Source: Gemmatimonadales bacterium
GTDB lineage: Bacteria; Gemmatimonadota; Gemmatimonadetes; Gemmatimonadales; GWC2-71-9
Direction: 5' to 3'
Length of the DNA stretch: 10,272 nucleotides
Assembly (NCBI GenBank): GCA_013812695.1
Contig: JACCSZ010000055.1
Span: 1 to 10,272, forward strand
The position numbers were made by a program, and so were the translations under genes. The notes below the pieces were generated by a model. That model had not been told where the DNA came from, ran no database searches, and saw only the letters and a program-made list of their open reading frames with translations. Positions 1-6,330 of the stretch are shown piece after piece (within the stretch, counting starts at the first letter, position 1; each line of letters begins with the position of its first letter).

Positions 1-100
1 ACAGGTAGGCCCAGAATCGGACGGGCTTGGGGTCCGGTGCGCCGCTCTTGATGACGATGCCGACGGCAGAGGACGAACCGGCGAGGGGAGGTGCGCTCAT
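1..100 (-). CDS. 5' end of an unrecognised protein, cut by the window edge
   Basis: Thirty-three codons are visible on the minus strand, beginning MSAPPLAGSSSAVGIVIKSG and continuing to ...PVRFWAYL before the window ends. I do not recognise the family. The visible part is small-residue rich at the start and then has a PKP stretch, with no clear membrane segment, signal peptide or motif. The start at 100 is preferred because a GAGG lies nine bases upstream. Two further in-frame ATGs (115 and 118) would add five or six residues but have no well-placed ribosome binding site. Codon third positions are mostly G/C, as in the neighbouring genes, which supports a real gene. It lies downstream of the methyltransferase-like gene in the same direction, with an inverted repeat between them, so it may be a separate transcription unit. 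Confidence 0.55.
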   Translation of the reverse strand, partial: MSAPPLAGSSSAVGIVIKSGAPDPKPVRFWAYL

Positions 101-150
101 GGTGGCAGTCCTCATCATCCTGGGTGAGTGCGGGGACACCCAACGACGAA

Positions 151-177
151 GGCACCCCGTATGCCGTACGGAGTGCC
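151..177. terminator. Inverted repeat between two minus-strand genes; possible terminator or attenuator
   Basis: An 11-base arm, GGCACCCCGTA (151-161), pairs with TACGGAGTGCC (167-177) with one mismatch and a five-base loop. It lies 57 bases after the stop of the methyltransferase-like gene (minus strand) and 51 bases before the start of the partial gene at 100. On the minus strand the sequence after the stem is TTCGTCGTTGG, only moderately T-rich, so intrinsic termination would be weak. On the plus strand a T run (CTTTTTC, around 189-195) follows about a dozen bases later. It could also be an operator for the partial gene. The stem is clear; its role is inferred. Confidence 0.4.
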
Positions 178-233
178 AGGACAAGATCTTTTTCTACAAT
201 GATTTGCGGTTTTGATTACGGCGCGGCGCGTCC

Positions 234-1112
234 TTATGACGCGGTGGATCGGCGAGCGCTCGTGTCCTGGAGACACGGCGGGCAGCAGAGGACCAGGCCC
301 TCAGGTCCGCTCGATCCCGTCGCCCGGCGGCGCCGGCGCCGATCGCCCTCGACCGTCCACCCTTCGTAAAACGACCGCAGCGACTCGGGCGCGAGGCCGG
401 GACAGGACGGCAGAATGACGTGGAGGCTGCCCGGCCTGCTCAGGCGCCGCAGATCGGCGATGAAATCCATCCGGCAGGCGGCGCTCAGCTCGCCCAGGGC
501 GCTGGGATCCATGACCACCAGGTCGAGCGGCCCGGGGATGTCCACGAACTCGGGAAGGCACGACCCCGCCTGCGCGACGAAGCCCTCGAATCGGCTGCCC
601 AGCGCTTCGGTGGCCATGCGCGACTCGACCCGCTCGACGCAGCCGAGGTCACCCGCCAGGAAGGTGACTACGGCGTCATGGGCGGCCAGCAGATAGGCGG
701 CCGGCTCCGCGGCGCTCCCGATGACGAGGGTGACGTCGCGCGGCTCGATGCGTGGGAGCAGCCGGGCGAGCGGCGAGGTCGGCTCGAGACCCCAGTGGTT
801 GGGAGTGCGCTGCGCCTCCCGCAGCTTCAGGAACTGCCGACGCCACCGATTGTACGGGCGAAGCGACAGGCGCTTCACGATCAACCGGTCCACCGATTCC
901 AGCATCAGCACTTCGGTCAGCAGAAACTGGCCTTCGGCGGCGCTCTGCAGTTCGGAGGCGGCCTCGTCGCCCAGCCGCAGGAGCTCGTCGCGACCGATGG
1001 AGTTCTTGTAGCCCTCGATGCGCTGGAGGACATACTCCTGATAGTACTGCTTGTCGGAGTAAGGGGACCGCCGCGGCTGCTGAGTGCCTCGCAGCTGCGC
1101 GACGGTCAGCAT
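234..1112 (-). CDS. Methyltransferase-like protein, Rossmann-type C-terminal half
   Basis: A 292-residue protein of unknown specific function. The N-terminal 110 residues are helical and charged (YSDKQYYQEYVLQRIEGYKN at 18-37). From about 126 the pattern looks like a class I SAM-dependent methyltransferase core: a hydrophobic strand and turn DVTLVIGSAAEP (126-137), an acidic strand end FLAGDLG (151-157), and LDLVVMDPSALGEL (196-209) resembling the strand-4 motif, followed by LRRLSRPGSLHVILPS (221-236), typical of strand 5. The classical GxGxG loop is not intact (GSAAE), so SAM binding is not certain. The C-terminus is arginine-rich (RRRRRR around 258-263). The ATG at 1112 is chosen because GAGG precedes it at about five bases; an upstream extension is possible but has less natural sequence. 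The gene lies 156 bases downstream of rlmI, with its own candidate promoter. A SAM-fold protein that has lost catalysis is an alternative. Confidence 0.7.
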   Translation of the reverse strand: MLTVAQLRGTQQPRRSPYSDKQYYQEYVLQRIEGYKNSIGRDELLRLGDEAASELQSAAEGQFLLTEVLMLESVDRLIVKRLSLRPYNRWRRQFLKLREAQRTPNHWGLEPTSPLARLLPRIEPRDVTLVIGSAAEPAAYLLAAHDAVVTFLAGDLGCVERVESRMATEALGSRFEGFVAQAGSCLPEFVDIPGPLDLVVMDPSALGELSAACRMDFIADLRRLSRPGSLHVILPSCPGLAPESLRSFYEGWTVEGDRRRRRRATGSSGPEGLVLCCPPCLQDTSARRSTAS

Positions 1113-1191
1113 GCGACCTCGGCGCGAACGCCGCGGACGATTGGAGCGCAAAGGGGCGGGAAGGCGAAGCGGCTGGCCATGGGTGCACTGC

Positions 1192-1220
1192 AAATTCGTA
1201 AGGCGGAGGGAGCGTGTCAA
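1192..1220 (-). promoter_or_regulatory. Candidate sigma-70-type promoter of the methyltransferase-like gene
   Basis: On the minus strand a perfect TTGACA (1220-1215) is followed by a 17-base spacer and GAATTT (1197-1192). With a 14-base spacer, TACGAA (1200-1195) is the other option. The -10 match is poor in either case. The region is the most AT-rich part of the 156-base gap between rlmI and the next gene, and it would leave a leader of about 75 bases. The -35 is seen directly; promoter function is inferred. Confidence 0.4.
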
Positions 1221-1233
1221 CGCGAACAAAGGC

Positions 1234-1256
1234 AAAAGGAGCCCGACGGCCGCCGG
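1234..1256 (-). terminator. Weak terminator-like stem after rlmI
   Basis: On the minus strand, shortly after the rlmI stop, CCGGC-GGCC-GTCGG can fold into a five-pair stem with one G-U pair (plus positions 1243-1256), followed six to nine bases later by TTTT (1237-1234). The stem is short and the T run is only four bases, so termination would be partial at best. Confidence 0.22.
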
Positions 1257-1268
1257 CGACGACGATCG

Positions 1269-2423
1269 TCATTCCGCCCGCAGCACCGCGCCCTTGAGGT
1301 AGCCGGTCTCGGGGACGGTCAGGATGTCGGGATGGTCTTCGGGCTGGCCGAGAATGCGGGTCACGTGGATCCGGCGGCCGCTGTCGGCGGCGGCTTCGGC
1401 AAGCATGGCGAGGAACTCGGGCAGTCGCACGTGGAACGAGCAGCTCGCGGTGAGCAGGATGCCGCTGGGCGCCAGCGAGCGCATCGCCCGGAGGTTGATC
1501 TCGTGGTAGCCGCGAAGGGCGGCGGGGACGGTGCCGCGGCTCTTGGCGAAGGCGGGCGGGTCGAGGACGATGGTGTCGAAGGGTTCGCGCGCGCGTGCCA
1601 GGGCGCGGAGCGTCTCGAATGCGTCGCCCTGGCGCCACTCGATGTTGGTCAGGTCGTTGAGGGCCGCGTTCGCGGCGCCACGCGCCAGTGCTTCCCCGCT
1701 GGCGTCGAGCGCGAGCACGCTGCCGGCGCGGCGGGCCAGGTGGATGGCGAACGAGCCGTGGTACGCGAAGCAGTCGAGCGCGCGGCCGCCGGGCGCCGTG
1801 AGCGCGCCCGCCAGCAGGCGATTGGCTCGCTGATCGAGGAATGCCCCGGTCTTCTGCCCGTCCCACGGCGCGGCCAGATACCGCAGCGCGCCCTCGCGCA
1901 CTTCGATGTCGCGCGGCACGGTGCCCCGGGCGAGCGCGACCGTACCGTCCAGGCCCTCGCGCCGGCGTACGGCCGCGTCATGCCTGAGCAGGATCCCTTC
2001 GGGCTCGAACACTTCGTCGAGGGCGGCAACGATGGTCTCGCGCATCGTCTCCAGCCCGGCCGAGAGCAGCTGTGCCACGAGCCAGCGATCGTAGCGGTCC
2101 ACGACGAGTGACGGGAGCCCGTCGCCTTCGCCGTGGACCAGCCGGCAGGCGGTGGCGTCGATGCCGACGCGGCGCGCGGCGCTCGCGGCCAGATGGTCGC
2201 GCCACCATGCGGCGTCGACCGGACGGTCGGTGCGCTCGAGCAGGCGGAGCCGGATCTCGGAGGTCGGCGAGTAGAGCGCCTGGCCGATGAAGCGGCCGCG
2301 CGGATCGTGCACCGGCACGACACCGGCACCGCCGCCCTCCTCCATGACGTCGCTGCGATAGATCCAGGGATGGCCGCGCACCCAGCGCTCGGCGCCGCGG
2401 GCGCTGACGCGCACGGGGGTCAC
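1269..2423 (-). CDS. rlmI: 23S rRNA (cytosine-C5)-methyltransferase, RlmI family
   Basis: A 384-residue SAM-dependent methyltransferase of the RlmI/YccW family (E. coli RlmI makes m5C1962 in 23S rRNA). The N-terminal 75 residues are a PUA-type RNA-binding domain with the typical ERWVRGHPWIYRSDV (12-26). The catalytic Rossmann domain follows: GQKTGAFLDQR (189-199), SAM-loop motif LDCFAYHGSF (216-225), the ribose-binding acidic strand VLALDAS (236-242), LDPPAF (287-292) and TASCSFHV (325-332), in which Cys328 is the expected catalytic nucleophile. Length fits the family. The start is GTG at 2423, because its GTGA shares four bases with the aroH stop, implying translational coupling. The open frame extends much further upstream (to 3047), but that part is antisense to thiE and overlaps aroH in another frame. 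The family call is firm; the exact target base is by homology only. Confidence 0.93.
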   Translation of the reverse strand: MTPVRVSARGAERWVRGHPWIYRSDVMEEGGGAGVVPVHDPRGRFIGQALYSPTSEIRLRLLERTDRPVDAAWWRDHLAASAARRVGIDATACRLVHGEGDGLPSLVVDRYDRWLVAQLLSAGLETMRETIVAALDEVFEPEGILLRHDAAVRRREGLDGTVALARGTVPRDIEVREGALRYLAAPWDGQKTGAFLDQRANRLLAGALTAPGGRALDCFAYHGSFAIHLARRAGSVLALDASGEALARGAANAALNDLTNIEWRQGDAFETLRALARAREPFDTIVLDPPAFAKSRGTVPAALRGYHEINLRAMRSLAPSGILLTASCSFHVRLPEFLAMLAEAAADSGRRIHVTRILGQPEDHPDILTVPETGYLKGAVLRAE

Positions 2424-2794
2424 GCGCGATCGGGTCTCAGGACCGTGGCCCCGCGCAGATAGCAGTGCTTGATTTCCCCGCGTCCGCGGGTCGTATAGGC
2501 GTGGACCAGCAGCCGGATGCAGTTGGGAAGCGCCCCCGGCACGGGGATCTCGGTGGCGTGCAGCAGCGCCACGATGTTCCACCCGAACTCCTCGGCGGCG
2601 CGGGCTGGGAAGGCGGCGTCCAGGTCCCGGGTCACCGTGAACAGGCCGCTGACGATGTCGTCGGGGGTCAGCCCGTTGGCCTCGATCAGCGTGCGAAGCA
2701 GCTCGTCGGTGGCGGCGAGGATCTCGGCGGCGTCGTTGCGACTCACGGTGGTGGCACCGCGGATGCCGTGCAGGCGCGGCATGGGGGTGGGCAT
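2420..2794 (-). CDS. aroH: Chorismate mutase, AroH class
   Basis: A 124-residue monofunctional chorismate mutase that converts chorismate to prephenate, the entry step to phenylalanine and tyrosine, in the cytoplasm. It matches the trimeric AroH fold of Bacillus subtilis rather than the helical AroQ type. Visible active-site equivalents are Arg12 in GIRGATTV (10-17), Glu82 in ATEIPVPGAL (80-89), Arg94 in NCIRLLV (91-97) and Tyr112 in KHCYLRGATVLRPD (109-122). FTVTRDLDAAFPARA (52-66) also fits the family. ATG at 2794 is preferred because AGG lies about five bases upstream; an in-frame ATG at 2782 has no ribosome binding site. The stop overlaps the rlmI start (GTGA). The start codon shares two bases with the likely start of divergent thiE. 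Confidence 0.92.
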   Translation of the reverse strand: MPTPMPRLHGIRGATTVSRNDAAEILAATDELLRTLIEANGLTPDDIVSGLFTVTRDLDAAFPARAAEEFGWNIVALLHATEIPVPGALPNCIRLLVHAYTTRGRGEIKHCYLRGATVLRPDRA

Positions 2795-3428
2795 GGCACC
2801 TAATGTAGCGTCGTTGGTTCGGCTGATGCTGGTGACCGACGACCGTCTCGTGGGCGGGCGCGATCTGCTCGCGCTGGCCCGCGCGGCCGAGGCCGGCGGG
2901 GCGACGTCCGTGCAGCTCCGGCTCAAGGACGCCACCACCCGAGAACAGGTGGCGCTGGCCCGCGCGCTCGTCGCGGCACTCGGAATTCCCGTGCTCGTGA
3001 ACGACCGACCCGACGTCGCGCTGGCCGCCGGAGCCGCCGGGGTCCACCTCGGTCCGGAGGACCTTTCGGTCTCGCTCGCGCGCACCATTGCCCCGCCGGG
3101 ATTCGTGATCGGCGCATCGGTCGGTTCGGCGGCCGAAGCCGCGACGGCGCGCTCGGCCGATTACTGGGGCGTCGGCCCGTGGCGCCTCACCTCCACCAAG
3201 GCCGACGCGGGGGCCGGCCTCGGCGCCGACGGGTTCGCGCGCCTGGCCAGTCTCGCGGGCGGCCGGCCTTGCCTGGCGATCGGGGGCGTCCGCGCGGACG
3301 ATGTGGTCGAGGTTTTCGCTTCGGGCGGCGCGGGAGTGGCTGTCGTGTCCGGCATCCTCGGGTCTACCGACGTGCAGTCCTCGACCGCGAGTTATTCCGC
3401 CGCACTAACCCTCGCCATCCCCCCTTAA
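2793..3428 (+). CDS. thiE: Thiamine phosphate synthase
   Basis: A 211-residue ThiE, a TIM-barrel enzyme that joins HMP pyrophosphate and thiazole phosphate (HET-P) to make thiamine phosphate. Conserved elements appear in order: LMLVTDDRL (11-19), VQLRLKD (40-46) with Arg43/Lys45, VLVNDRPD (67-74) with the Asn-Asp pair used in pyrophosphate/Mg binding, GVHLGPEDL (83-91), IGASVG (106-111), DYWGVGPWRLTSTK (123-136) with the T-x-T-K phosphate-binding residues, AIGGV (162-166) and GVAVVSGIL (181-189). All expected catalytic residues seem present. The ATG at 2793 is preferred because it completes the first strand and follows a G-rich run (GGGGGTGG). ATG at 2826 (200 residues) would begin abruptly inside that strand. 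No other thiamine genes are in the window. It is convergent with mltG. Confidence 0.92.
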   Translation: MAPNVASLVRLMLVTDDRLVGGRDLLALARAAEAGGATSVQLRLKDATTREQVALARALVAALGIPVLVNDRPDVALAAGAAGVHLGPEDLSVSLARTIAPPGFVIGASVGSAAEAATARSADYWGVGPWRLTSTKADAGAGLGADGFARLASLAGGRPCLAIGGVRADDVVEVFASGGAGVAVVSGILGSTDVQSSTASYSAALTLAIPP

Positions 3429-3517
3429 CGGAGTTCCGGCATGCGGGCGCTGCCAACGCGGGCACAGCGCACCCTGCGGTCGCTGCAGCGCGTGGTTGGC
3501 GGGGATCGCGCAGCGAA

Positions 3518-3531
3518 GTCAGGGCCCTGAC
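3518..3531. terminator. Perfect 14-base palindrome between convergent thiE and mltG
   Basis: GTCAGGGCCCTGAC is a perfect palindrome four bases beyond the mltG stop (minus) and about 90 bases after the thiE stop (plus). As RNA it can form a GTCAG/CTGAC stem with a GGCC loop. On the plus strand GGCTTTACTT follows, which has a short T run suited to weak termination of thiE. On the minus strand GACTTCGC follows, so any stop there would be weaker. The rest of the 107-base gap (3429-3535) holds imperfect GC-rich repeats and no gene. Confidence 0.35.
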
Positions 3532-3535
3532 GGCT

Positions 3536-4540
3536 TTACTTCCCGCGGCGGACGCGGGCGATGTTGCGGAGGTGCTCGGCATAGGTCCGGGCGAAGATAT
3601 GGCGACCGTCCGGGCCGGCGACGAAGTAGAGGTATGGGACATCGGCCGGGTCGAGGGACGCCTCGATGCTGCGTTGGCTGGGCGAGTTGACGGGTCCCGG
3701 AGGCAGGCCGGGGTGCAGGTAGGTGTTGTAGGCGGACGGAAACTGGTAGTCCTTCTCGAAGAGGCGGGACTTCCGTTTGCCCGTGGCGAGAAAGATGGCG
3801 TACTGCACCGTCGGGTCCGCCTGCAGCGCCATCCCGATCCGGAGCCGGTTGTGATAGACGCCGGCGATGGTTTCGCGCTCGTCGTCCGCTCGGGCCTCGC
3901 CCTCGACGATCGAGGCGAAGGTGACGAGCTGCGCCTGCGTCATGCCGACGGAGCCCAGTTGCGCGGTCCACCGCGGCTGCCAGCCGGTCTTGAACCCCTC
4001 GGCCATGATGCGCACCAGCTCGTCGGCGCGCACGCCGAGGGGCAGGGTATAGGTCTCGGGCCGCAGGAACCCCTCGTAGGATGTCACCGGGAATCCGAGG
4101 AGCGCGGTGGCGGCACGGCCGTCCTTCGCGGCGGCGATCACCGAATCCTCGCGCAGCCCGAGCTTCTCGGCGGCCAGCGCGGCCACCTCCGGGATGGTCA
4201 AGCCTTCGGGAACCGTAAATTTCTGGGAGACCGCCGCGCCCTTGGCGAGCACGTCGAGGACCTTCCAGGGCGATGTGCCGGGCGGGAACTCGTAGACGCC
4301 GGCCTGCACCGCGCGGTCCACACCCCGTGCGCGAGCGAGGAGCTCGAAGACCTGGCGGTTGGCAATCACGCCGTGCGCGGCCAGCGTGTCGGTGACGGCG
4401 CCGAACGCAGCGCCGGGTGGAAGGGTGACGCGCTCGGAGGTGACGTTGGTGCCCGTACACCCGGCGAGCATCAACGTGAGCGCCGCCACCATTCTGAGTG
4501 CGGCGAGAAACGGTCTCGGACGCGCGCGCCCGGCGCTCAC
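3536..4540 (-). CDS. mltG: Endolytic murein transglycosylase, probably lipid-anchored
   Basis: A 334-residue MltG (YceG family), which cleaves nascent peptidoglycan glycan strands outside the inner membrane and is thought to end strand elongation. The N-terminal extracytoplasmic part (35-110) includes GVYEFPPGTSPWKVLDVLAKG, typical of the LysM-like subdomain. The catalytic domain has TFASIVEGEA (207-216), with Glu213 equivalent to the E. coli catalytic Glu218, then VYHNRLRIGMALQADPTVQY (228-247), SAYNTYLHPGLPPGPVNSPS (269-288) and PYLYFVAGPDGRHIF (302-316). The start is GTG at 4540, whose GTGA overlaps the ruvX stop. Residues 17-28 end in LAGC, a good lipobox, where E. coli MltG has a plain membrane helix. 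The small, positively charged start (RARPRP) fits a signal peptide. Confidence 0.92.
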   Translation of the reverse strand: MSAGRARPRPFLAALRMVAALTLMLAGCTGTNVTSERVTLPPGAAFGAVTDTLAAHGVIANRQVFELLARARGVDRAVQAGVYEFPPGTSPWKVLDVLAKGAAVSQKFTVPEGLTIPEVAALAAEKLGLREDSVIAAAKDGRAATALLGFPVTSYEGFLRPETYTLPLGVRADELVRIMAEGFKTGWQPRWTAQLGSVGMTQAQLVTFASIVEGEARADDERETIAGVYHNRLRIGMALQADPTVQYAIFLATGKRKSRLFEKDYQFPSAYNTYLHPGLPPGPVNSPSQRSIEASLDPADVPYLYFVAGPDGRHIFARTYAEHLRNIARVRRGK

Positions 4541-5001
4541 CTGTCGGCCGGCTCCACCGGCTCGGCTCGCTGCCCGCGTCTCGCTTCCATGAAATGTTGC
4601 AGCAGAACGGCCGCCGCGAGCGCATCCACCGCCTCGCGGCGGCCCCGCGTGCTGCCACCCTGCTCGCGGATGACGCGGAGTGCGCGGGCGGTACTCATCC
4701 GCTCGTCCCACAGCTCGACCGGCAGCCCGCTCCGGCCCGCGATCGTCCCGGCCATCTCGCGCGCGGCGAGGGCGCTGGCCTCTTCCGCGCCTTCGCCGGA
4801 GAGCGGCAAGCCGACTACGACCCCCACCGGATGATGCTGCGCGATCAGCTCGAGGAAGCGGGGCACGGGAAAGCGTTTGCCGAGGCGGCGGACCAAGGTG
4901 TCGAGCGGGGAGGCCAGGATCTGGGCATCGTCGCTCAGCGCGAGGCCGATGCGCCGATCCCCCCAGTCCACGGCAATGAGGCGGCCGGTCATGGGGAGCA
5001 T
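4537..5001 (-). CDS. ruvX: Putative Holliday junction resolvase / pre-16S rRNA nuclease, YqgF family
   Basis: A 154-residue RuvX/YqgF protein with an RNase H-like fold. The E. coli member is needed for 16S rRNA 5'-end maturation; the older name is putative Holliday junction resolvase. Landmarks: LIAVDWGDRRIGLALSD (8-24) with the first catalytic Asp12, GVVVGLPLSGEG (60-71), ELWDERMSTARA (96-107) with Glu100, and VDALAAAVLLQHF (125-137) with the last catalytic Asp126. ATG at 5001 is chosen because GGGGAG (5018-5013) precedes it at 11 bases. An in-frame ATG at 4992 exists, created by a tandem nine-base repeat, and would give a more usual N-terminus (MTGRLIAVDWG) but lacks a ribosome binding site at normal distance. 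It sits between rho and mltG, overlapping mltG by GTGA. Confidence 0.92.
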   Translation of the reverse strand: MLPMTGRLIAVDWGDRRIGLALSDDAQILASPLDTLVRRLGKRFPVPRFLELIAQHHPVGVVVGLPLSGEGAEEASALAAREMAGTIAGRSGLPVELWDERMSTARALRVIREQGGSTRGRREAVDALAAAVLLQHFMEARRGQRAEPVEPADR

Positions 5002-5018
5002 GGGGAGCGGGGCTCCCC
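5002..5018 (-). promoter_or_regulatory. Hairpin holding the ruvX ribosome binding site
   Basis: Directly after the rho stop codon (and including its last G), the minus strand reads GGGGAGCCCCGCTCCCC: a perfect seven-pair stem, GGGGAGC/GCTCCCC, with a three-base loop, ending one base before the ruvX ATG at 5001. The left arm is the only good Shine-Dalgarno sequence for ruvX, so folding would hide it, and a ribosome finishing rho would open it. There is no T run, so it is not an intrinsic terminator. Coupling is inferred. Confidence 0.5.
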
Positions 5019-6265
5019 TACTGCGCCATCGTCGCGAAGAACTCCTTGTTGTTCTTGGTGCGCTTCATCCGCTCGAGGAGAAACTCGAGCGCTTCGACGG
5101 GCGGCATGTCCGCCAGGAAGTTGCGCAGCAGGTAGACTCGGTTGAGCTCGTCCTTGTCCATCAGCAGCTCTTCCTTGCGGGTCGAGGTGCGCTGAATGTC
5201 GATGGCGGGATAGATCCGGCGGTCGGCCAGGCGCCGGTCGAGCACCAGCTCCGAGTTGCCGGTACCCTTGAACTCCTCGAAAATGACTTCGTCCATGCGG
5301 CTGCCGGTGTCGATCAGCGCCGTGGCGATGATGCTCAGGCTCCCACCCTTGTCGATGTTCCGCGCGGCGCCGAAGAATCGCTTGGGCTTCTGCAGCGCGT
5401 TGGCGTCCACGCCGCCGGACAGGATCTTGCCCGAGTGCGGCACCACCACGTTGTGGGCGCGGGCCAGGCGGGTAATCGAGTCGAGCAGGATGACCACGTC
5501 CCGCCCGTGCTCCACCAGCCGCTTCGACTTCTCGATGACCATGTCCGCCACCTGGACGTGGCGGTCGGCGGGCTCGTCGAAGGTGGAGGAGATCACCTCC
5601 GCCTTGACGTTCTCCTCCATGTCGGTCACCTCCTCGGGCCGCTCGTCGATCAGCAGCACGATCAGCACGATCTCCGGATGGTTCTCGCTGATCGCGTTGG
5701 CCAGCTTCTGCATCAGGATCGTCTTGCCGGCCTTGGGCGGCGCGACGATCAGCGCCCGCTGGCCCTTGCCGAGCGGGGAGAGCAGGTCCACCACCCGCAT
5801 GCTCAGGTCGCCGGTTTTCCGCTCGAGGCGGATCCGGGCGTCCGGGTAGCGCGGACGCAGGTTGTCGAACGCGATCCGGTGCTTGGTCTTCTCCGGCTCA
5901 TCGAAGTTGACCTGCTCCACCTTGAGCAGCGCGAGGTACCGCTCGCCCTCCTTGGGTGGACGCACCTGGCCCATGACCGTGTCGCCGGTCCGAAGGTCGA
6001 AGCGCTTGATCTGGCTCGGGGAGACGTAGATGTCGTCGGGGCCGTACAGGTAGTTCCAGTCCTGGCTCCGGAGGAACCCGTACCCCTCGGGCAGGATCTC
6101 CAGCACTCCCTCGCCCCGGATGACGGTGTCCGAGTCCAGGAGTGATTGCTCGATGCGGAAGATCAGGTCCTGCTTTCGGAGGCCCGAGTAATTAGTGAGG
6201 TTCAACTGCTCTGCCAGCGAATGCAGCTCGGCGACCGACTTCTGCTTCAGTTCAGCGATATCCAC
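5018..6265 (-). CDS. rho: Transcription termination factor Rho
   Basis: A 415-residue Rho (E. coli 419), the hexameric RNA-dependent ATPase and helicase that ends transcription. The N-terminal helical domain (1-45) is followed by the OB-fold RNA-binding domain with GEGVLEILPEGYGFLRS (51-67) and DDIYVSPSQIKRFDLRTGD (77-95). The motor domain carries the Walker A loop APPKAGKT (175-182), Walker B VLLIDE (203-208), DSITRLARA (262-270) and the R-loop region SGKILSGGVDANALQKPKRF (278-297). There are no inserts such as those in some high-GC Gram-positive Rho proteins. The start is GTG at 6265, with GGAG eight bases upstream. It is the first gene of a run with ruvX and mltG. The upstream leader holds a rut-like tract, suggesting autoregulation. 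Confidence 0.97.
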   Translation of the reverse strand: MDIAELKQKSVAELHSLAEQLNLTNYSGLRKQDLIFRIEQSLLDSDTVIRGEGVLEILPEGYGFLRSQDWNYLYGPDDIYVSPSQIKRFDLRTGDTVMGQVRPPKEGERYLALLKVEQVNFDEPEKTKHRIAFDNLRPRYPDARIRLERKTGDLSMRVVDLLSPLGKGQRALIVAPPKAGKTILMQKLANAISENHPEIVLIVLLIDERPEEVTDMEENVKAEVISSTFDEPADRHVQVADMVIEKSKRLVEHGRDVVILLDSITRLARAHNVVVPHSGKILSGGVDANALQKPKRFFGAARNIDKGGSLSIIATALIDTGSRMDEVIFEEFKGTGNSELVLDRRLADRRIYPAIDIQRTSTRKEELLMDKDELNRVYLLRNFLADMPPVEALEFLLERMKRTKNNKEFFATMAQ

Positions 6266-6330
6266 GGACTAGACTCCAGACGGGCGGGCCCGGCCGGATG
6301 CCGGCGGGCGGTGGGAAAACGAACCTACGA

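Noticed and set aside
420..2111. Long plus-strand open frame of 563 codons
   Set aside because: It lies antisense to the methyltransferase-like gene and rlmI, has low-complexity Arg/Gly/Ala-rich content with no family pattern, and crosses a noncoding gap. It is a high-GC shadow.
2424..3047. N-terminal extension of RlmI by about 200 residues
   Set aside because: The open frame continues, but it overlaps aroH in another phase and thiE in antisense, and the added sequence is unlike RlmI. The GTGA junction and PUA start at 2423 explain the gene.
3179..4834. Long plus-strand open frame of 551 codons
   Set aside because: It runs through thiE in another phase and then antisense to mltG and ruvX, all of which match known families with intact active sites.
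5002..5018. Hairpin after rho as an intrinsic terminator
   Set aside because: No T run follows; the ruvX start codon comes directly after the stem.
4877..6145. Long plus-strand open frame of 422 codons
   Set aside because: It is wholly antisense to rho and the start of ruvX; the His/Val/Asp-rich composition is a mirror of rho codons.
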